Numbered from the stretch's first letter, positions 18,057 to 26,791 are shown. The stretch is 64,000 nucleotides of DNA from Mucilaginibacter_A sp050954285 (GCA_050954285.1 JBPBPL010000014.1:1-64000), one strand, 5' to 3'. Notes: generated by a model not told the origin, from the letters alone. Numbers and translations: made by a program.

Positions 18057-18089
18057 CAAACCCTTTGCCAGCTTGCAGCAAAGGGTTTG
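18057..18089 (-). terminator. Terminator after RNase P RNA
   Basis: A perfect 12-bp stem (18057-18068 with 18078-18089) with a 9-base loop is followed on the minus strand by TCTTTTC. It lies just beyond the 3' end of rnpB and upstream of the response regulator. Confidence 0.8.
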
Positions 18090-18104
18090 GTGTAAAAAAA
18101 TCCG

Positions 18105-18490
18105 GATAGCAAACCTGTAAGCCGGGTTCTGTGCCTGCCTGCGCAGGTTTCTGCCATTTATCTTGGATGATCATCACTGGTCACCTCCATCGGCCTACCC
18201 ATTCCGGCGTTGCGTTGCAACAAAAGCGGGCCGCTTTTTGTAATTACCGGAACTTATTTGGCCTTTCAGCTCCTGAGGTTTACCGCAAGGCATGTTGCCA
18301 TACCAGGCCGTGCGCTCTTACCGCACGTTTTCACCCTTACCGGCATTGCTGGCGGCGGTTTATTTTCTGTGGCACTTGCTGTCGCCCATCCGGATGGCGC
18401 CTTCCCGTTAGGAAGCAGGATGCCCTATGCTGCCCGGACTTTCCTCCCCGAAGGAAAACCTAACGGAGCGGCAGAACGTTTTGCTTGGGG
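18105..18490 (-). ncRNA. rnpB: RNase P RNA, bacterial type A
   Basis: The catalytic RNA of RNase P, which matures tRNA 5' ends. On the minus strand the universal elements are present: GAGGAAAGTCCGGGC (about 18435-18449) near the 5' end and ACAGAACCCGGCTTA (about 18118-18132) near the 3' end, with a terminal helix from AGCAAA (5') to TTTGCT (3'). The approximate length of 386 nt is normal. Open frames that cross it (18131-18463, 18210-18590) are artefacts. End points are estimated from helix P1. Confidence 0.95.
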
Positions 18491-18612
18491 CGAAGATAAG
18501 AATTTGCTTTTAGCCATAAGCACTCAGCTTTTAAGCATTTGTAAACGGTTAAAAGCTTTCCCAAACAAATCAATTTCATCAGGGTTATAATTTTTAATCC
18601 GATAAAAAAGTT

Positions 18613-19212
18613 ATGAAAAAATACAACCATTACTTATTAATTGCTGCTTCGTTGTTCGTGGTTTCCTGCGGACAAAGTGATGCCAAAAAAGAAGCTGCCC
18701 AAAAAGTTGCGCTGGCCGATACCACTAAAACCACCGATATTTTGCAGGTTAATACTGCCGATGCCGGTTTTGTTAATGATGCTACACAAGGCGGTATGTT
18801 GGAAGTGCAGATGGGCCAGCTTGCAGAACGCAATGCTTTAAACCAAAAAGTAAAAGAATTTGGGGCGATGATGGTGAAAGACCACCAAAAAGCCGATGGA
18901 GAATTGAAAGGTATTGCTTCGGGCAAAAAGCTGGGCGTGCCACCAGCTTTGGGCAAAGAAATGCAGGATCGGGTAGATTCTATCAGTTTGAAAAATAGTG
19001 TCGCTTTTGATTTGAGGTTTATGGATATTATGGTGGCTGCCCACAAAAAAGATGTGGCTGATTTTGAAAAAGCAACCACCACGTTAAAAGACCCTGATTT
19101 AAAGGCTTTTGCAGTAAAAACTTTGCCAACGTTAAAAATGCATTTATCCGCAGCCGAAGCGCTGGATAATTCGCTCAACCAGAAAAACGATGCTAATAAC
19201 AAGAAAATGTAG
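18613..19212 (+). CDS. DUF4142 lipoprotein
   Basis: A 199-residue lipoprotein: signal sequence with lipobox LFVVSC, then a ferritin-like helical DUF4142 domain (GMLEVQMGQLAERNALNQ, FGAMMVKDHQKADGELK, FMDIMVAAHKKDVADFEKA, TLPTLKMHLSAAEAL). DUF4142 proteins are widespread in Bacteroidota envelopes and are often linked to stress; the biochemical role is unknown. It is monocistronic, with a dispersed motif 19 bases after the stop (19231) and a separate hairpin terminator at 19268-19325. Confidence 0.9.
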   Translation: MKKYNHYLLIAASLFVVSCGQSDAKKEAAQKVALADTTKTTDILQVNTADAGFVNDATQGGMLEVQMGQLAERNALNQKVKEFGAMMVKDHQKADGELKGIASGKKLGVPPALGKEMQDRVDSISLKNSVAFDLRFMDIMVAAHKKDVADFEKATTTLKDPDLKAFAVKTLPTLKMHLSAAEALDNSLNQKNDANNKKM

Positions 19213-19267
19213 GCCGTAATTTTAGGTCGATAAAAACAGCACAGGCAATTCATGAATCGCCTTACAT

Positions 19268-19325
19268 AAACCGGATTTTCCTTCAAAAACATTATTTGTT
19301 TTCTGGGGAAATCCGGTTTTCTTTG
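19268..19325 (+). terminator. Hairpin terminator after the DUF4142 gene
   Basis: Arms AAACCGGATTTTCC (19268-19281) and its near-complement around 19306-19319 are followed by TTCTTTG. The rest of the gap 19213-19493 contains two dispersed motifs in opposite orientations (19231 plus, 19388 minus) and no gene. Confidence 0.75.
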
Positions 19326-19493
19326 TTAATTAGTTTTATTGCAGATATGAAAGTTGCCGAAAACAGCGTTTCAAAGTTTTAAGGTTGATGCTGTTTTTAT
19401 CGACTAAAATTCATCAACCATAATCAATATAATTACTAATATTTTTAGTAAAAACTGAAATTAATCTCTACCTTTAACAAAAAATTGACCAGC

Positions 19494-21035
19494 ATGAAAA
19501 CTCAAAAAAAAGTTGTTATAAAGGGAAGCAGCCGGATGGCGCCAGCTGCTGCAACACTTCAAAAAGCTGATCCGGATACTTTTATAGAAGTAACCGTCCG
19601 GATCCGCAGAAAAAAATCTTTGGATGAAGCATTAGCCGCCGGTGAACGCATCAGCAGGGAAGATTATGAAAAAGAATTTGGCGCTTCGCAGGAAGATACG
19701 GATGCGGTAGAAAGTTATGCGCACGATCATCACCTAACCACTGTTGCTGTTGAAAAAGCGCGTAGAAGCGTGATTTTAAAAGGTAAAATAAGTGATTTTG
19801 AAGAAGCTTTCGGCGTTGAGCTGCATGAAGCAAAAGAAAAAGAGATGCAGTTTCGGATTCGGACGGGGGAAATCCATCTTCCGGAAAATTTAAAAGATAT
19901 TGTTACCGGTATTTTCGGTTTTGATGAACGCCAGGCAGCAAGGCCAATGTTTCAGGTTTACAAACCGGATACCAAAATTGTTAACCATGCAGCTGCTGCA
20001 CAATCTTACACAGCAGATCAGCTGGCAAAAATTTACGGTTTTCCAACCGGCGTAACGGGCAAAGGCCAGTGCATTGGTATTATTGAACTGGGCGGCGGCT
20101 ATAAAACGGCCGATATTACCAACTATTTTAAAAGTTTGGGCATTAAAAAACCAACGGTAAAAGCAGTATCGGTAGATGGCGGCAAAAACGCGCCAACCAC
20201 GGCCAACAGTGCCGATGGCGAGGTTTTGCTGGATATAGAAGTGGCCGGCGCGGTGGCACCGGAAGCTACAATTGTGATTTACTTTGCGCCAAATACCGAT
20301 CAGGGTTTTTTGGATGCCATTACACAAGCGGTGCACGATAACACCAATAAACCTACTGTTATTTCTATCAGTTGGGGTTCTGCTGAAATGAATTGGACGC
20401 AGCAAGCGATGACTAATTTTAACGAATCTTTTAAAGCAGCGGCTTTGCTGGGCGTAACCATTTGTGTTGCCGCCGGCGATAATGGCTCCAGTGATGGCGC
20501 AACCGATGGTAAAACGCATGTGGATTTTCCGGCTTCCAGTCCATACGCTTTAGCTTGCGGCGGAACCAAATTGGTAACCGACGGTACAGGCACAATCACT
20601 TCCGAAACGGTTTGGCACGCAGCCAGCGATTCGGCAACGGGTGGTGGCGTGAGTGATTTTTTTCCGATTCCGGATTATCAGGCCAAAGCCAACGTTCCTG
20701 CTTCACTTAATGCAAAATTTAAAGGTCGAGGTGTGCCGGATGTAGCAGCCGATGCCGACCCAAGCACCGGTTATAAAGTTTTGGTGGATGGGCAGCAGTT
20801 TGTAATTGGCGGCACCAGTGCCGTTGCACCGCTGATGGCCGGTTTGCTTGCGCTGATTAATCAGCAGAAAGGCACGGCCGCAGGTTTTATCAACCCAGCT
20901 TTGTATGCAAATCCAAATCTGTGCCGTGATATTACCGAAGGCGATAACAAAACCACTAAAACCAATACCGGTTTTACTGCTGGAACAGGCTGGGATGCCT
21001 GCACTGGCTGGGGCGTTTTATCTAAGTTGCCTTAA
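19494..21035 (+). CDS. S53 family (sedolisin/kumamolisin-like) serine-carboxyl peptidase
   Basis: A peptidase of about 513 residues with an N-terminal pro-kumamolisin domain (residues 1-170) and a subtilisin-fold catalytic domain. Catalytic residues are visible: Glu and Asp in GEVLLDIEVAGAVAPEATIV, the oxyanion-hole Asp in CVAAGDNGSSDG, and the nucleophile Ser in IGGTSAVAPLMAGLLAL. A calcium site is suggested by CRDITEGDN and the C-terminal TGWDACTGWGVL. ATG 19494 is preferred to TTG 19485. I see no signal peptide, which is unusual for an acid protease expected outside the cell. The gene contains no dispersed motif, but one abuts its stop codon (21047). Confidence 0.94.
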   Translation: MKTQKKVVIKGSSRMAPAAATLQKADPDTFIEVTVRIRRKKSLDEALAAGERISREDYEKEFGASQEDTDAVESYAHDHHLTTVAVEKARRSVILKGKISDFEEAFGVELHEAKEKEMQFRIRTGEIHLPENLKDIVTGIFGFDERQAARPMFQVYKPDTKIVNHAAAAQSYTADQLAKIYGFPTGVTGKGQCIGIIELGGGYKTADITNYFKSLGIKKPTVKAVSVDGGKNAPTTANSADGEVLLDIEVAGAVAPEATIVIYFAPNTDQGFLDAITQAVHDNTNKPTVISISWGSAEMNWTQQAMTNFNESFKAAALLGVTICVAAGDNGSSDGATDGKTHVDFPASSPYALACGGTKLVTDGTGTITSETVWHAASDSATGGGVSDFFPIPDYQAKANVPASLNAKFKGRGVPDVAADADPSTGYKVLVDGQQFVIGGTSAVAPLMAGLLALINQQKGTAAGFINPALYANPNLCRDITEGDNKTTKTNTGFTAGTGWDACTGWGVLSKLP

Positions 21036-21080
21036 ATTTAGGGTGGTAAAAACAGCATCTTGCCAAGTTGGTGTTAACTG

Positions 21081-21127
21081 CTAAAAACCTTTTTTATCCG
21101 CTTCTACAGATAAAAAAGGTTTTTTAG
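21081..21127 (+). terminator. Strong hairpin terminator after the S53 peptidase gene
   Basis: Long near-perfect arms (21081-21098, CTAAAAACCTTTTTTATC, and 21109-21127) enclose a 10-base loop and end in TTTTTTAG. The symmetric A/T runs would let it work from either side, also serving the minus-strand gene at 21157. Confidence 0.85.
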
Positions 21128-21156
21128 TTTACCCAATACAGCTTTGTAAGCTTTTT

Positions 21157-21390
21157 TTAACTAATGCGGTGACCAACGGTTTTACGACCGGCAATGGTAA
21201 AAACAATACCTATAATCAGCATTACAAAACCGGCAAAAACCGGCCACGGAAAAGATAAATAACCATTGATATAAATGCCCCGGACATGAGAATCCACTGC
21301 ATTATCTACTTTCATGTGATTGAATAAAAAACTTCCGCCAATCATAAAGATCAACCCAAGCACAATCAAAATCCTACCCGCATTTTTCAT
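21157..21390 (-). CDS. Small two-helix membrane protein, unknown
   Basis: A 77-residue product with two transmembrane segments (ILIVLGLIFMIGGSFLF near the N-terminus; FAGFVMLIIGIVFTIAG near the C-terminus) and a basic end. I recognise no family. It starts with ATG and stands alone. A dispersed motif (21463) lies upstream. It is short, but the hydrophobic pattern makes a real small membrane protein likely. Confidence 0.65.
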   Translation of the reverse strand: MKNAGRILIVLGLIFMIGGSFLFNHMKVDNAVDSHVRGIYINGYLSFPWPVFAGFVMLIIGIVFTIAGRKTVGHRIS

Positions 21391-21534
21391 ATTCCTATTT
21401 ATTTATAAAAAGGTTCCTCCAGGTATAATGTTTTAGAATAATCTATTTCGTTGTTAAAAGCAATGCTGTTTTTAGCCTGTAAAAATTACTGTTTGAATTT
21501 ATGTTGAACAGAAATCTGTATAGATTGCTTTACT

Positions 21535-22458
21535 TTAAATTACTTTTTTTAGATCCTTGATCAGCAGGTTTGTACGTAAATCGACACCTTTTTTGGTGAG
21601 ATGATAAGGCGTATCAAAAATTAAACTATCCGGAATCATGTATTCTTCCGGAGTAGAAATCAGGATAAAAGAATTGTCTTTTAATTTTTGCTGAACTTGT
21701 TTAATCTGGGTAATATTATTTTTGTAGGATGAAGCCTGGTATCCCGGAAAAGTAATGTACAATTGTGCTTTCTTCTGCCGGATTGCATCTTTAAATTGGA
21801 TCAGTTTCTGCAAAATATCATTATTAAAACTTGCTGTAATGGTAGCATAAGGTTTCGGGTTTTCTGCCGGTAATTTCCAATGTGCGGTGGCATCTCCAAA
21901 GTGGTTAAAAGCTTTACGGTCATATCTGCCAACAATAGTATCCAAAGGATATTTTAAAAATAAAAACCGGGGTTGCAACTTGGTTTGCGCAAACTGCGGC
22001 AAAAGCTGAATCAGCTTAAAGTACTGTTTGTAATCTAATAACTTTCGGGATTGCGGTACAATATCCGTCACCAGCGAAAAAAGTTCTGCTTCTCCATCTG
22101 CTAAATCACCATAAAACTGCTGGTATTCGGCAGAAATCACAATTATATCACCTTGTTTAATGTACGGCAAAGTATTTTCCAGCATGTATTTTAAACCGAT
22201 ATTGATATGGATACCCGTATTAACCGGATGAATAGGCAACGAATCTTGGATCGTTTTACAATCCAAACCAAAAGCCAAATTGGATCCTCCCACAAAAATA
22301 ATTCTCGGACTTGGTGTGTTTTTTAACAATTCATTTTTATCAATTTGTGTGTAAAGCATGTTTTGCTTGCTTTGTTTAGGAGATAAAAAAACAGCTCCAA
22401 CCAACAAAGCGGATAACGTTAAAATCAGGATCAATGCTTTTATAAAAAACTGTTTCAT
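21535..22458 (-). CDS. SGNH-like partner protein of the MBOAT acyltransferase
   Basis: A 307-residue protein with one N-terminal membrane anchor (ALILILTLSALLVGAVFL) and an extracytoplasmic domain. IIFVGGSNLAFGLDCKTI resembles block I of SGNH/GDSL proteins, and a late DTPYHLTKKGVDLRT resembles the block V Asp-x-x-His region. It lies 5 bases downstream of the MBOAT gene, the usual arrangement of AlgI-type membrane acyltransferases with AlgJ/DltD-like partners that finish O-acetylation of an exported polymer. The polymer is not identified. Confidence 0.7.
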   Translation of the reverse strand: MKQFFIKALILILTLSALLVGAVFLSPKQSKQNMLYTQIDKNELLKNTPSPRIIFVGGSNLAFGLDCKTIQDSLPIHPVNTGIHINIGLKYMLENTLPYIKQGDIIVISAEYQQFYGDLADGEAELFSLVTDIVPQSRKLLDYKQYFKLIQLLPQFAQTKLQPRFLFLKYPLDTIVGRYDRKAFNHFGDATAHWKLPAENPKPYATITASFNNDILQKLIQFKDAIRQKKAQLYITFPGYQASSYKNNITQIKQVQQKLKDNSFILISTPEEYMIPDSLIFDTPYHLTKKGVDLRTNLLIKDLKKVI

Positions 22459-22463
22459 GATTT

Positions 22464-23909
22464 TTAAAACTGAAAGTAAATAAATTGTCTGTTGGAAAAT
22501 TCGCCAAAAACTAAAATCATAATCAGCAGGGCATAATACGCGGCCCAGCGAATGTAAACTGGTTTTTGGGCGAATACCTGTAAAAAGTTTTTATGGCTTT
22601 GCAGATAATTAAAGCCTTCCAGAAATACAATTAAAAGGATGGAAAAAATCATTTCCTTGTTGTTCAAACCATAATCCTGAATTAAATGATGCGGATTTTT
22701 TAGCAGACTTGGAAATCCTGTAAAAATATTTTCGGCGATGTAAAAAGCCGTTTGTAAGTTATCGGCACGAAAAAAAATCCAGGCAAAGCACACTAATAAA
22801 AAAGTTGTGAGCACGGGTAGGAATGAAAATCTATCGATAAAAACAGCATGACTCAATTTGTTCCGGAAGTTTTTGGTAATCAGAGCAAAGATTAGATAAA
22901 AGCCGTGCAAAGCTCCCCATATGACGTATGTCCAGCTGGCGCCGTGCCATAAACCACTGATTAAGAATACAATAAACAGGTTTAAATACCATCTGGGAAT
23001 GCTTACGCGGTTTCCACCCAACGGAATATACAAGTAATCGCGGAACCAGGATGAAAGCGAAATATGCCAGCGTTGCCAAAACTCATTTAAACTTTTGGCC
23101 TGATAAGGCTTGTTAAAATTGGTCATCAGTTTAAAACCCATCACCCGGGCAATACCAATGGCCATATCTGAATAGCCAGAAAAATCGCAGTAAATTTGAA
23201 AAGCAAAAAACACGGTTGCAATAATTAAACCCAAACTATTGAAGTTTTGCGGATGGTTGTAAACCGAATCTACCACTACAGAAAGCCGATCGGCAATTAC
23301 TACTTTTTTAAATAAACCCCAGGTGGCCAGCTTTAATCCGCTGGTAACCAACTGGTAATTAAAATTATGTTTTTGCCGGAACTGATACAGGATATTTTGT
23401 GGCCTTTCAATCGGGCCGGCCACCAACTGCGGATAAAACATTACATACAAAGCATAAATACCAAAATGCTTTTCGGCCGGGTGGTTGCCCCGATAAACCT
23501 CGATGGTATAGCTCATGGCCTGGAAAGTATGGAACGATAAACCAATGGGCAACAAGATAGAAAGATAGGGAAGCGGATTGTTAAAACTGAAACTTTTAAA
23601 CAAAAAAGTCAGGTTGAAGTTGAGGAAATTGAAATATTTAAAAAAAACCAAAACGCCAATGTTGGCAATCAAACTCAGGATTAAAAATAGCTTTCTTTGT
23701 CGTCCTTGTGCTTTTTCAATTTGTATCCCGGCGATGTAATCGATCACAATTGTAAATCCAAGTATCAGGATGTAAACCGGCACAAAAGCCATGTAAAAAT
23801 AACAACTTGCAAGTAAAAGTAAAAGCCATCTTTTGTGATAAGGAAAGATGAAATACAGCGAAGTGACAACAATAAAAAAAACCAGAAATGGGTAAGAGTT
23901 AAAAAGCAT
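22464..23909 (-). CDS. MBOAT family membrane O-acyltransferase (AlgI-like)
   Basis: A 481-residue polytopic membrane protein. The MBOAT core is clear: MFYPQLVAGPIERPQ, DFSGYSDMAIGIARVMGF, SLNEFWQRWHISLSSWFRDYLYIPLGGNR and FLISGLWHGASWTYVIWGALHG with the catalytic His. It probably transfers an acetyl group across the membrane to a surface polysaccharide or wall polymer, with the SGNH-like protein 5 bases downstream. A dispersed motif (22838) encodes HAVFID in a loop near the C-terminus. Confidence 0.93.
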   Translation of the reverse strand: MLFNSYPFLVFFIVVTSLYFIFPYHKRWLLLLLASCYFYMAFVPVYILILGFTIVIDYIAGIQIEKAQGRQRKLFLILSLIANIGVLVFFKYFNFLNFNLTFLFKSFSFNNPLPYLSILLPIGLSFHTFQAMSYTIEVYRGNHPAEKHFGIYALYVMFYPQLVAGPIERPQNILYQFRQKHNFNYQLVTSGLKLATWGLFKKVVIADRLSVVVDSVYNHPQNFNSLGLIIATVFFAFQIYCDFSGYSDMAIGIARVMGFKLMTNFNKPYQAKSLNEFWQRWHISLSSWFRDYLYIPLGGNRVSIPRWYLNLFIVFLISGLWHGASWTYVIWGALHGFYLIFALITKNFRNKLSHAVFIDRFSFLPVLTTFLLVCFAWIFFRADNLQTAFYIAENIFTGFPSLLKNPHHLIQDYGLNNKEMIFSILLIVFLEGFNYLQSHKNFLQVFAQKPVYIRWAAYYALLIMILVFGEFSNRQFIYFQF

Positions 23910-23967
23910 AGGCTGGTTTATGATTTAAATTTTTATCTATATTACTGATGAATGTAACTTGTGAAAT

Positions 23968-24717
23968 TTAGCTCTTAAAAGAAGTAACCATATAGCCAAC
24001 CAGTTCTTTGAGGTAACTATTCCAACCGTTTAGTGTATCGCCGGAAGGAATAAAATCATCTAAAGAAAATTTGGTTTTTGCAGGTGAAAGATTGCATGAA
24101 AAAGGTACAACTTGTAAACCTGCCTTTTTGCAAATAAGTAACGCCCGGCGCATATGAAAAGCCGAAGTAACCAGCAGATAGGGAGGAGGCAAATGCTTAA
24201 CTTGTAAGATGGATTTTGAGAAACGAATGTTTTCTATGGTATTCCGGGATTGGGTTTCAAAAAGCAAAGTGCTGTCTGCAAAATGATAAGGATGCAATTC
24301 CTGCCGCAGCCAGCTGCCTTCTATAAACCCATCCGGCGTTAAACTTGCATTGCCGCCGGTGAAAAGCAAATGCGAAGTTGTACCGGTTTCTTTCAGTTTG
24401 AGGGCTTGGATAAAACGATCTGCAGCACCGTTGAAAAAGCCGTGTTTATTTTCATCTTCAGAAATATATCCGCCCAAAATCAACGCGCAACTGTAGGTTT
24501 GATTGGGTTTTAAAGCAACCGGCTGGATATCCCAATTAGCAGAAAACCAATTCAGCAAAAAACCATTGGAAAACAGCAAGAAAACAATAAGTGCGGCCAT
24601 ATAAGTGCGGCGTTGGTATTGCTTGTTTTTGATAAAATAAGCAATAAGCAGCAGGGCCAAAATCCAGTTAAAAGGGAGTAAAAAATAAATCAATAATTTG
24701 GACAGGAGGAAGAACAT
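23968..24717 (-). CDS. YdcF/ElyC/SanA (DUF218) family protein
   Basis: About 249 residues: two N-terminal membrane segments (LIYFLLPFNWILALLLIAYF; TYMAALIVFLLFSNGFLL), then a DUF218 domain with CALILGGYISEDENKHGFFNGAADRF, LLFTGGNAS, SRNTIENIRFS and LLVTSAFHMRRALL. ElyC-like members act in envelope integrity. ATG 24717 is chosen over a GTG at 24753 because the hydrophobic start follows directly. The dispersed motif at 23976 overlaps the last codons (TSFK), one of the few cases where it forms a gene end. Confidence 0.86.
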   Translation of the reverse strand: MFFLLSKLLIYFLLPFNWILALLLIAYFIKNKQYQRRTYMAALIVFLLFSNGFLLNWFSANWDIQPVALKPNQTYSCALILGGYISEDENKHGFFNGAADRFIQALKLKETGTTSHLLFTGGNASLTPDGFIEGSWLRQELHPYHFADSTLLFETQSRNTIENIRFSKSILQVKHLPPPYLLVTSAFHMRRALLICKKAGLQVVPFSCNLSPAKTKFSLDDFIPSGDTLNGWNSYLKELVGYMVTSFKS

Positions 24718-25159
24718 GCGGCGTTTTACGATTTTTTGAACGGATAAGATCACACAAAATCCGAAAATACATTTTTATCGGTGCAAAAACAGCACAAAAA
24801 AATGTTTTTGGGCCGGCTTGATACCTAAAGCCTTGCCACTTACCTTTGCGCCGATGAGGTTGCGGTACGCGCTTTCTTTTTTCTGCAATGCTTCTTTTAG
24901 CCGGATAAAATTGTTTAAAAAAAACTATTCTTTTCAGCATAATAAAATTGGCTTATAACTTTGCTTTGATGGTGTTAATTTCGGCTGGTAATTAGTTTAA
25001 AAATTCAATTCAAAGTAAAAGTTAAGTGCAATTTCTATTGGTAAAAAAAGCATTAAATATGTTTGCCCAGGGGGGTGGGTATTGTAAAAAAAACAGGTGT
25101 TTGTTTGAAATGGAGAATGGGATTGGTAAAAAAATAAATCCAATTATATAATAATATAA
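24718..25159. other. 442-bp intergenic region with an unexplained GC-rich block
   Basis: This divergent gap contains dispersed motifs at 24888 (minus) and 25042 (plus) and a near copy at 24784. Between about 24808 and 24875 lies a distinctly GC-richer stretch (GGGCCGGCTTGATACC ... GCGCCGATGAGGTTGCGGTA) amid AT-rich flanks, with a small possible hairpin (GGCTT/AAGCC on the minus strand). It could be a small RNA or a remnant; I cannot name it. A G-run (CAGGGGGGTGGG, about 25067-25078) precedes the lipoprotein gene. Confidence 0.5.
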
Positions 25160-25600
25160 ATGAAAGATAAGCTGTTGATTGTTGTTTTGATCTTGATTTT
25201 TGCCGCCTGCAAAGATCCCAAAAAGGAAGAAAAAACATTGGAAAAACAGGTGATGGATTTGCATGAAAAAGTGATGGCTGATGGTGAAACTGCCATGCAA
25301 AACAAAATGAAAATGGATACTCTGATTCTTAAAAAAGATAGCATAAAAACAGTATATCCCAGTTTAGATACTTCCGGAGAAAACAGAAACATGCGCCATT
25401 TAAGTAAGCAGATTTTAAAAGCTGATGATGCCATGAGTGATTGGATGCACAATTATAATCCTGATTTTAGCGGCAAATCGCACCAGCATATTCTGGATTA
25501 CTTGGATCAGCAAAAAAAGAAGGTTAGTTTGATAAATAGGCAATATGATTCCGTCATTTATGCATCTAACCAATACTTGTTAAAATTTAAAAAGAAATGA
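25160..25600 (+). CDS. Small helical lipoprotein, unknown
   Basis: A 146-residue lipoprotein with lipobox IFAAC at residues 12-16 followed by charged helices (KKEEKTLEKQVMDLHEKVMADGE, DYLDQQKKKVSLINRQYDSV) that could form a coiled coil. I recognise no named family. Its stop overlaps the SCO1 start by 4 bases, so it is the first gene of an operon with the SCO1-like protein and a cytochrome c. It may take part in the same copper or respiratory function. A dispersed motif (25344) encodes SIKTVY. Confidence 0.75.
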   Translation: MKDKLLIVVLILIFAACKDPKKEEKTLEKQVMDLHEKVMADGETAMQNKMKMDTLILKKDSIKTVYPSLDTSGENRNMRHLSKQILKADDAMSDWMHNYNPDFSGKSHQHILDYLDQQKKKVSLINRQYDSVIYASNQYLLKFKKK

Positions 25601-26247
25601 AAAAAATAATTTTGCCATTGCTGGCCATAATGGCTTTTACAGCTTGCAATCAAAAAAATACGGTAAGTAAACTACCAATTTATGGCGACCGCCAACCCAT
25701 TACCAAAACGGTTGATGGCAAACAGGTAACGGATACGGTTTATGCCACCATTCCGCCGTTTAGTTTTGTAGACCAGGAACGGCAAACCATTACCGACAAA
25801 AACCTGGATGGTAAAATTTATGTAGCAGATTTTTTCTTCACTTCCTGCCCGTCTATTTGTCCAACAATGCAACGCAACATGCTCACGGTTTTTAAAGCTT
25901 ATGCCGGAAAACCTGATTTTAAATTGGTTTCTTTTACAATTGATCCGCGCCATGATACCATTCCGGTTTTAAAAACTTATGCCGAGAAACTGGGTGCAAA
26001 AGCAGATCAATGGTATTTTTTGCTTGGAAAAAAAGAGGAAGTTTATCAGTTGGCCGAGAAAAATTATTTGGTTTCTGTATCTCAAAGCAAGGATGCGCCG
26101 GGCGGATTTGTACACCAGGGCTGGCTGGTTTTGGTGGATAAAAAAGGCCGGGTTCGCGGTGCATATGACGGAACGGATAAAAAACAGGTGCAGCAATTAA
26201 TAGTTGATGTGCAGGTTTTGATGGATGAAGAAAATGCGAAAGCATGA
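25597..26247 (+). CDS. SCO1/SenC family copper-chaperone lipoprotein
   Basis: A 216-residue thioredoxin-fold protein anchored as a lipoprotein (MAFTAC). The copper ligands are present: CPSIC (CxxxC) after VADFFFTS, and the distal His in GGFVHQGWLVLVDKKGRVRG. SCO proteins deliver copper to the CuA site of cytochrome oxidase or act as thiol reductases. It overlaps both neighbours by 4 bases (lipoprotein upstream, cytochrome c downstream), supporting an operon for respiratory or copper function. Confidence 0.94.
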   Translation: MKKIILPLLAIMAFTACNQKNTVSKLPIYGDRQPITKTVDGKQVTDTVYATIPPFSFVDQERQTITDKNLDGKIYVADFFFTSCPSICPTMQRNMLTVFKAYAGKPDFKLVSFTIDPRHDTIPVLKTYAEKLGAKADQWYFLLGKKEEVYQLAEKNYLVSVSQSKDAPGGFVHQGWLVLVDKKGRVRGAYDGTDKKQVQQLIVDVQVLMDEENAKA

Positions 26248-26669
26248 AGCTGATTTCGGTTTGTTTGGCCACTTGTGGCATACTGTTTTTATCCGTGTTT
26301 TTTTCCTGCCAGAGTGAAGCTGAAATTGAATATCAGCATTATTTTACCATCGGAAAAAGTGTTTATCAAAAACAGTGTCAAAACTGCCACGCCGAAAACG
26401 GCGAAGGTTTGGGCAGCTTGATTCCGGGTTTGCAAAAGGCGGATTATCTTACAAAAAACAAAACCAAGCTGGCTTGTATCATCCAAAATGGTCAGCAAGG
26501 TTTGGTTGTGGTAAATGGAAAGTTTTACAATAGTAAAATGCCGTCACAAGCACAATTGGCACCAATTGAAATTGCGGAAGTGCTAACCTATATCACCAAT
26601 TCTTTTGGCAACAAGCAGGGCGTTTATGGCTTAGAAAAGGTTAGTTCGGATTTAGGAAAATGTAATTAG
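26244..26669 (+). CDS. Monohaem cytochrome c lipoprotein
   Basis: A 141-residue exported class I cytochrome c. A lipoprotein-like signal (LFLSVFFSC) is followed by the haem site CQNCH and a distal Met in YNSKMPSQAQL. It is third in the lipoprotein-SCO1-cytochrome operon, overlapping SCO1 by ATGA. A dispersed motif (26280) encodes ILFLS inside the signal peptide. Transcription probably ends at the 24-bp inverted pair 20 bases after the stop. Confidence 0.92.
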   Translation: MKLISVCLATCGILFLSVFFSCQSEAEIEYQHYFTIGKSVYQKQCQNCHAENGEGLGSLIPGLQKADYLTKNKTKLACIIQNGQQGLVVVNGKFYNSKMPSQAQLAPIEIAEVLTYITNSFGNKQGVYGLEKVSSDLGKCN

Positions 26670-26688
26670 ATACTGTTATTTATATTAA

Positions 26689-26748
26689 AATTTAGGTTGA
26701 TAAAAGAAGCATCACTACCAAATCATGCTTCTTTTATCAACCTAAATT
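26689..26748. terminator. Perfect 24-bp inverted pair of the dispersed motif, probable bidirectional terminator
   Basis: Two complete extended motifs face each other (26689-26712 and 26725-26748), identical over 24 bases as inverted copies, around a 12-base loop. The left arm starts AATTTAGGTTGATAAAA. It lies between the convergent cytochrome c and giant-gene 3' ends. The hairpin is AT-rich, with A/T-rich outer arms rather than a classical U-tract, so termination is likely but not proven. Confidence 0.85.
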
Positions 26749-26791
26749 CATTAACCTGAAACCCAATAATTCAGCAGTCCAAATTACTACT

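Noticed and set aside
17990..18157. N-terminal extension of the response regulator frame
   Set aside because: It covers the rnpB terminator and part of rnpB. The receiver domain starts directly at 17989.
18131..18590. Plus-strand open frames of 110 and 126 residues
   Set aside because: They lie across RNase P RNA on the opposite strand. The RNA core motifs explain the sequence and the translations resemble no protein.
24668..24940. Minus-strand frame of 90 residues rich in Arg, Lys and Pro
   Set aside because: It overlaps the start of the YdcF-like gene, is coded by the GC-rich island in an odd frame and shows no protein-like pattern. I treat the DNA, not this frame, as the signal.
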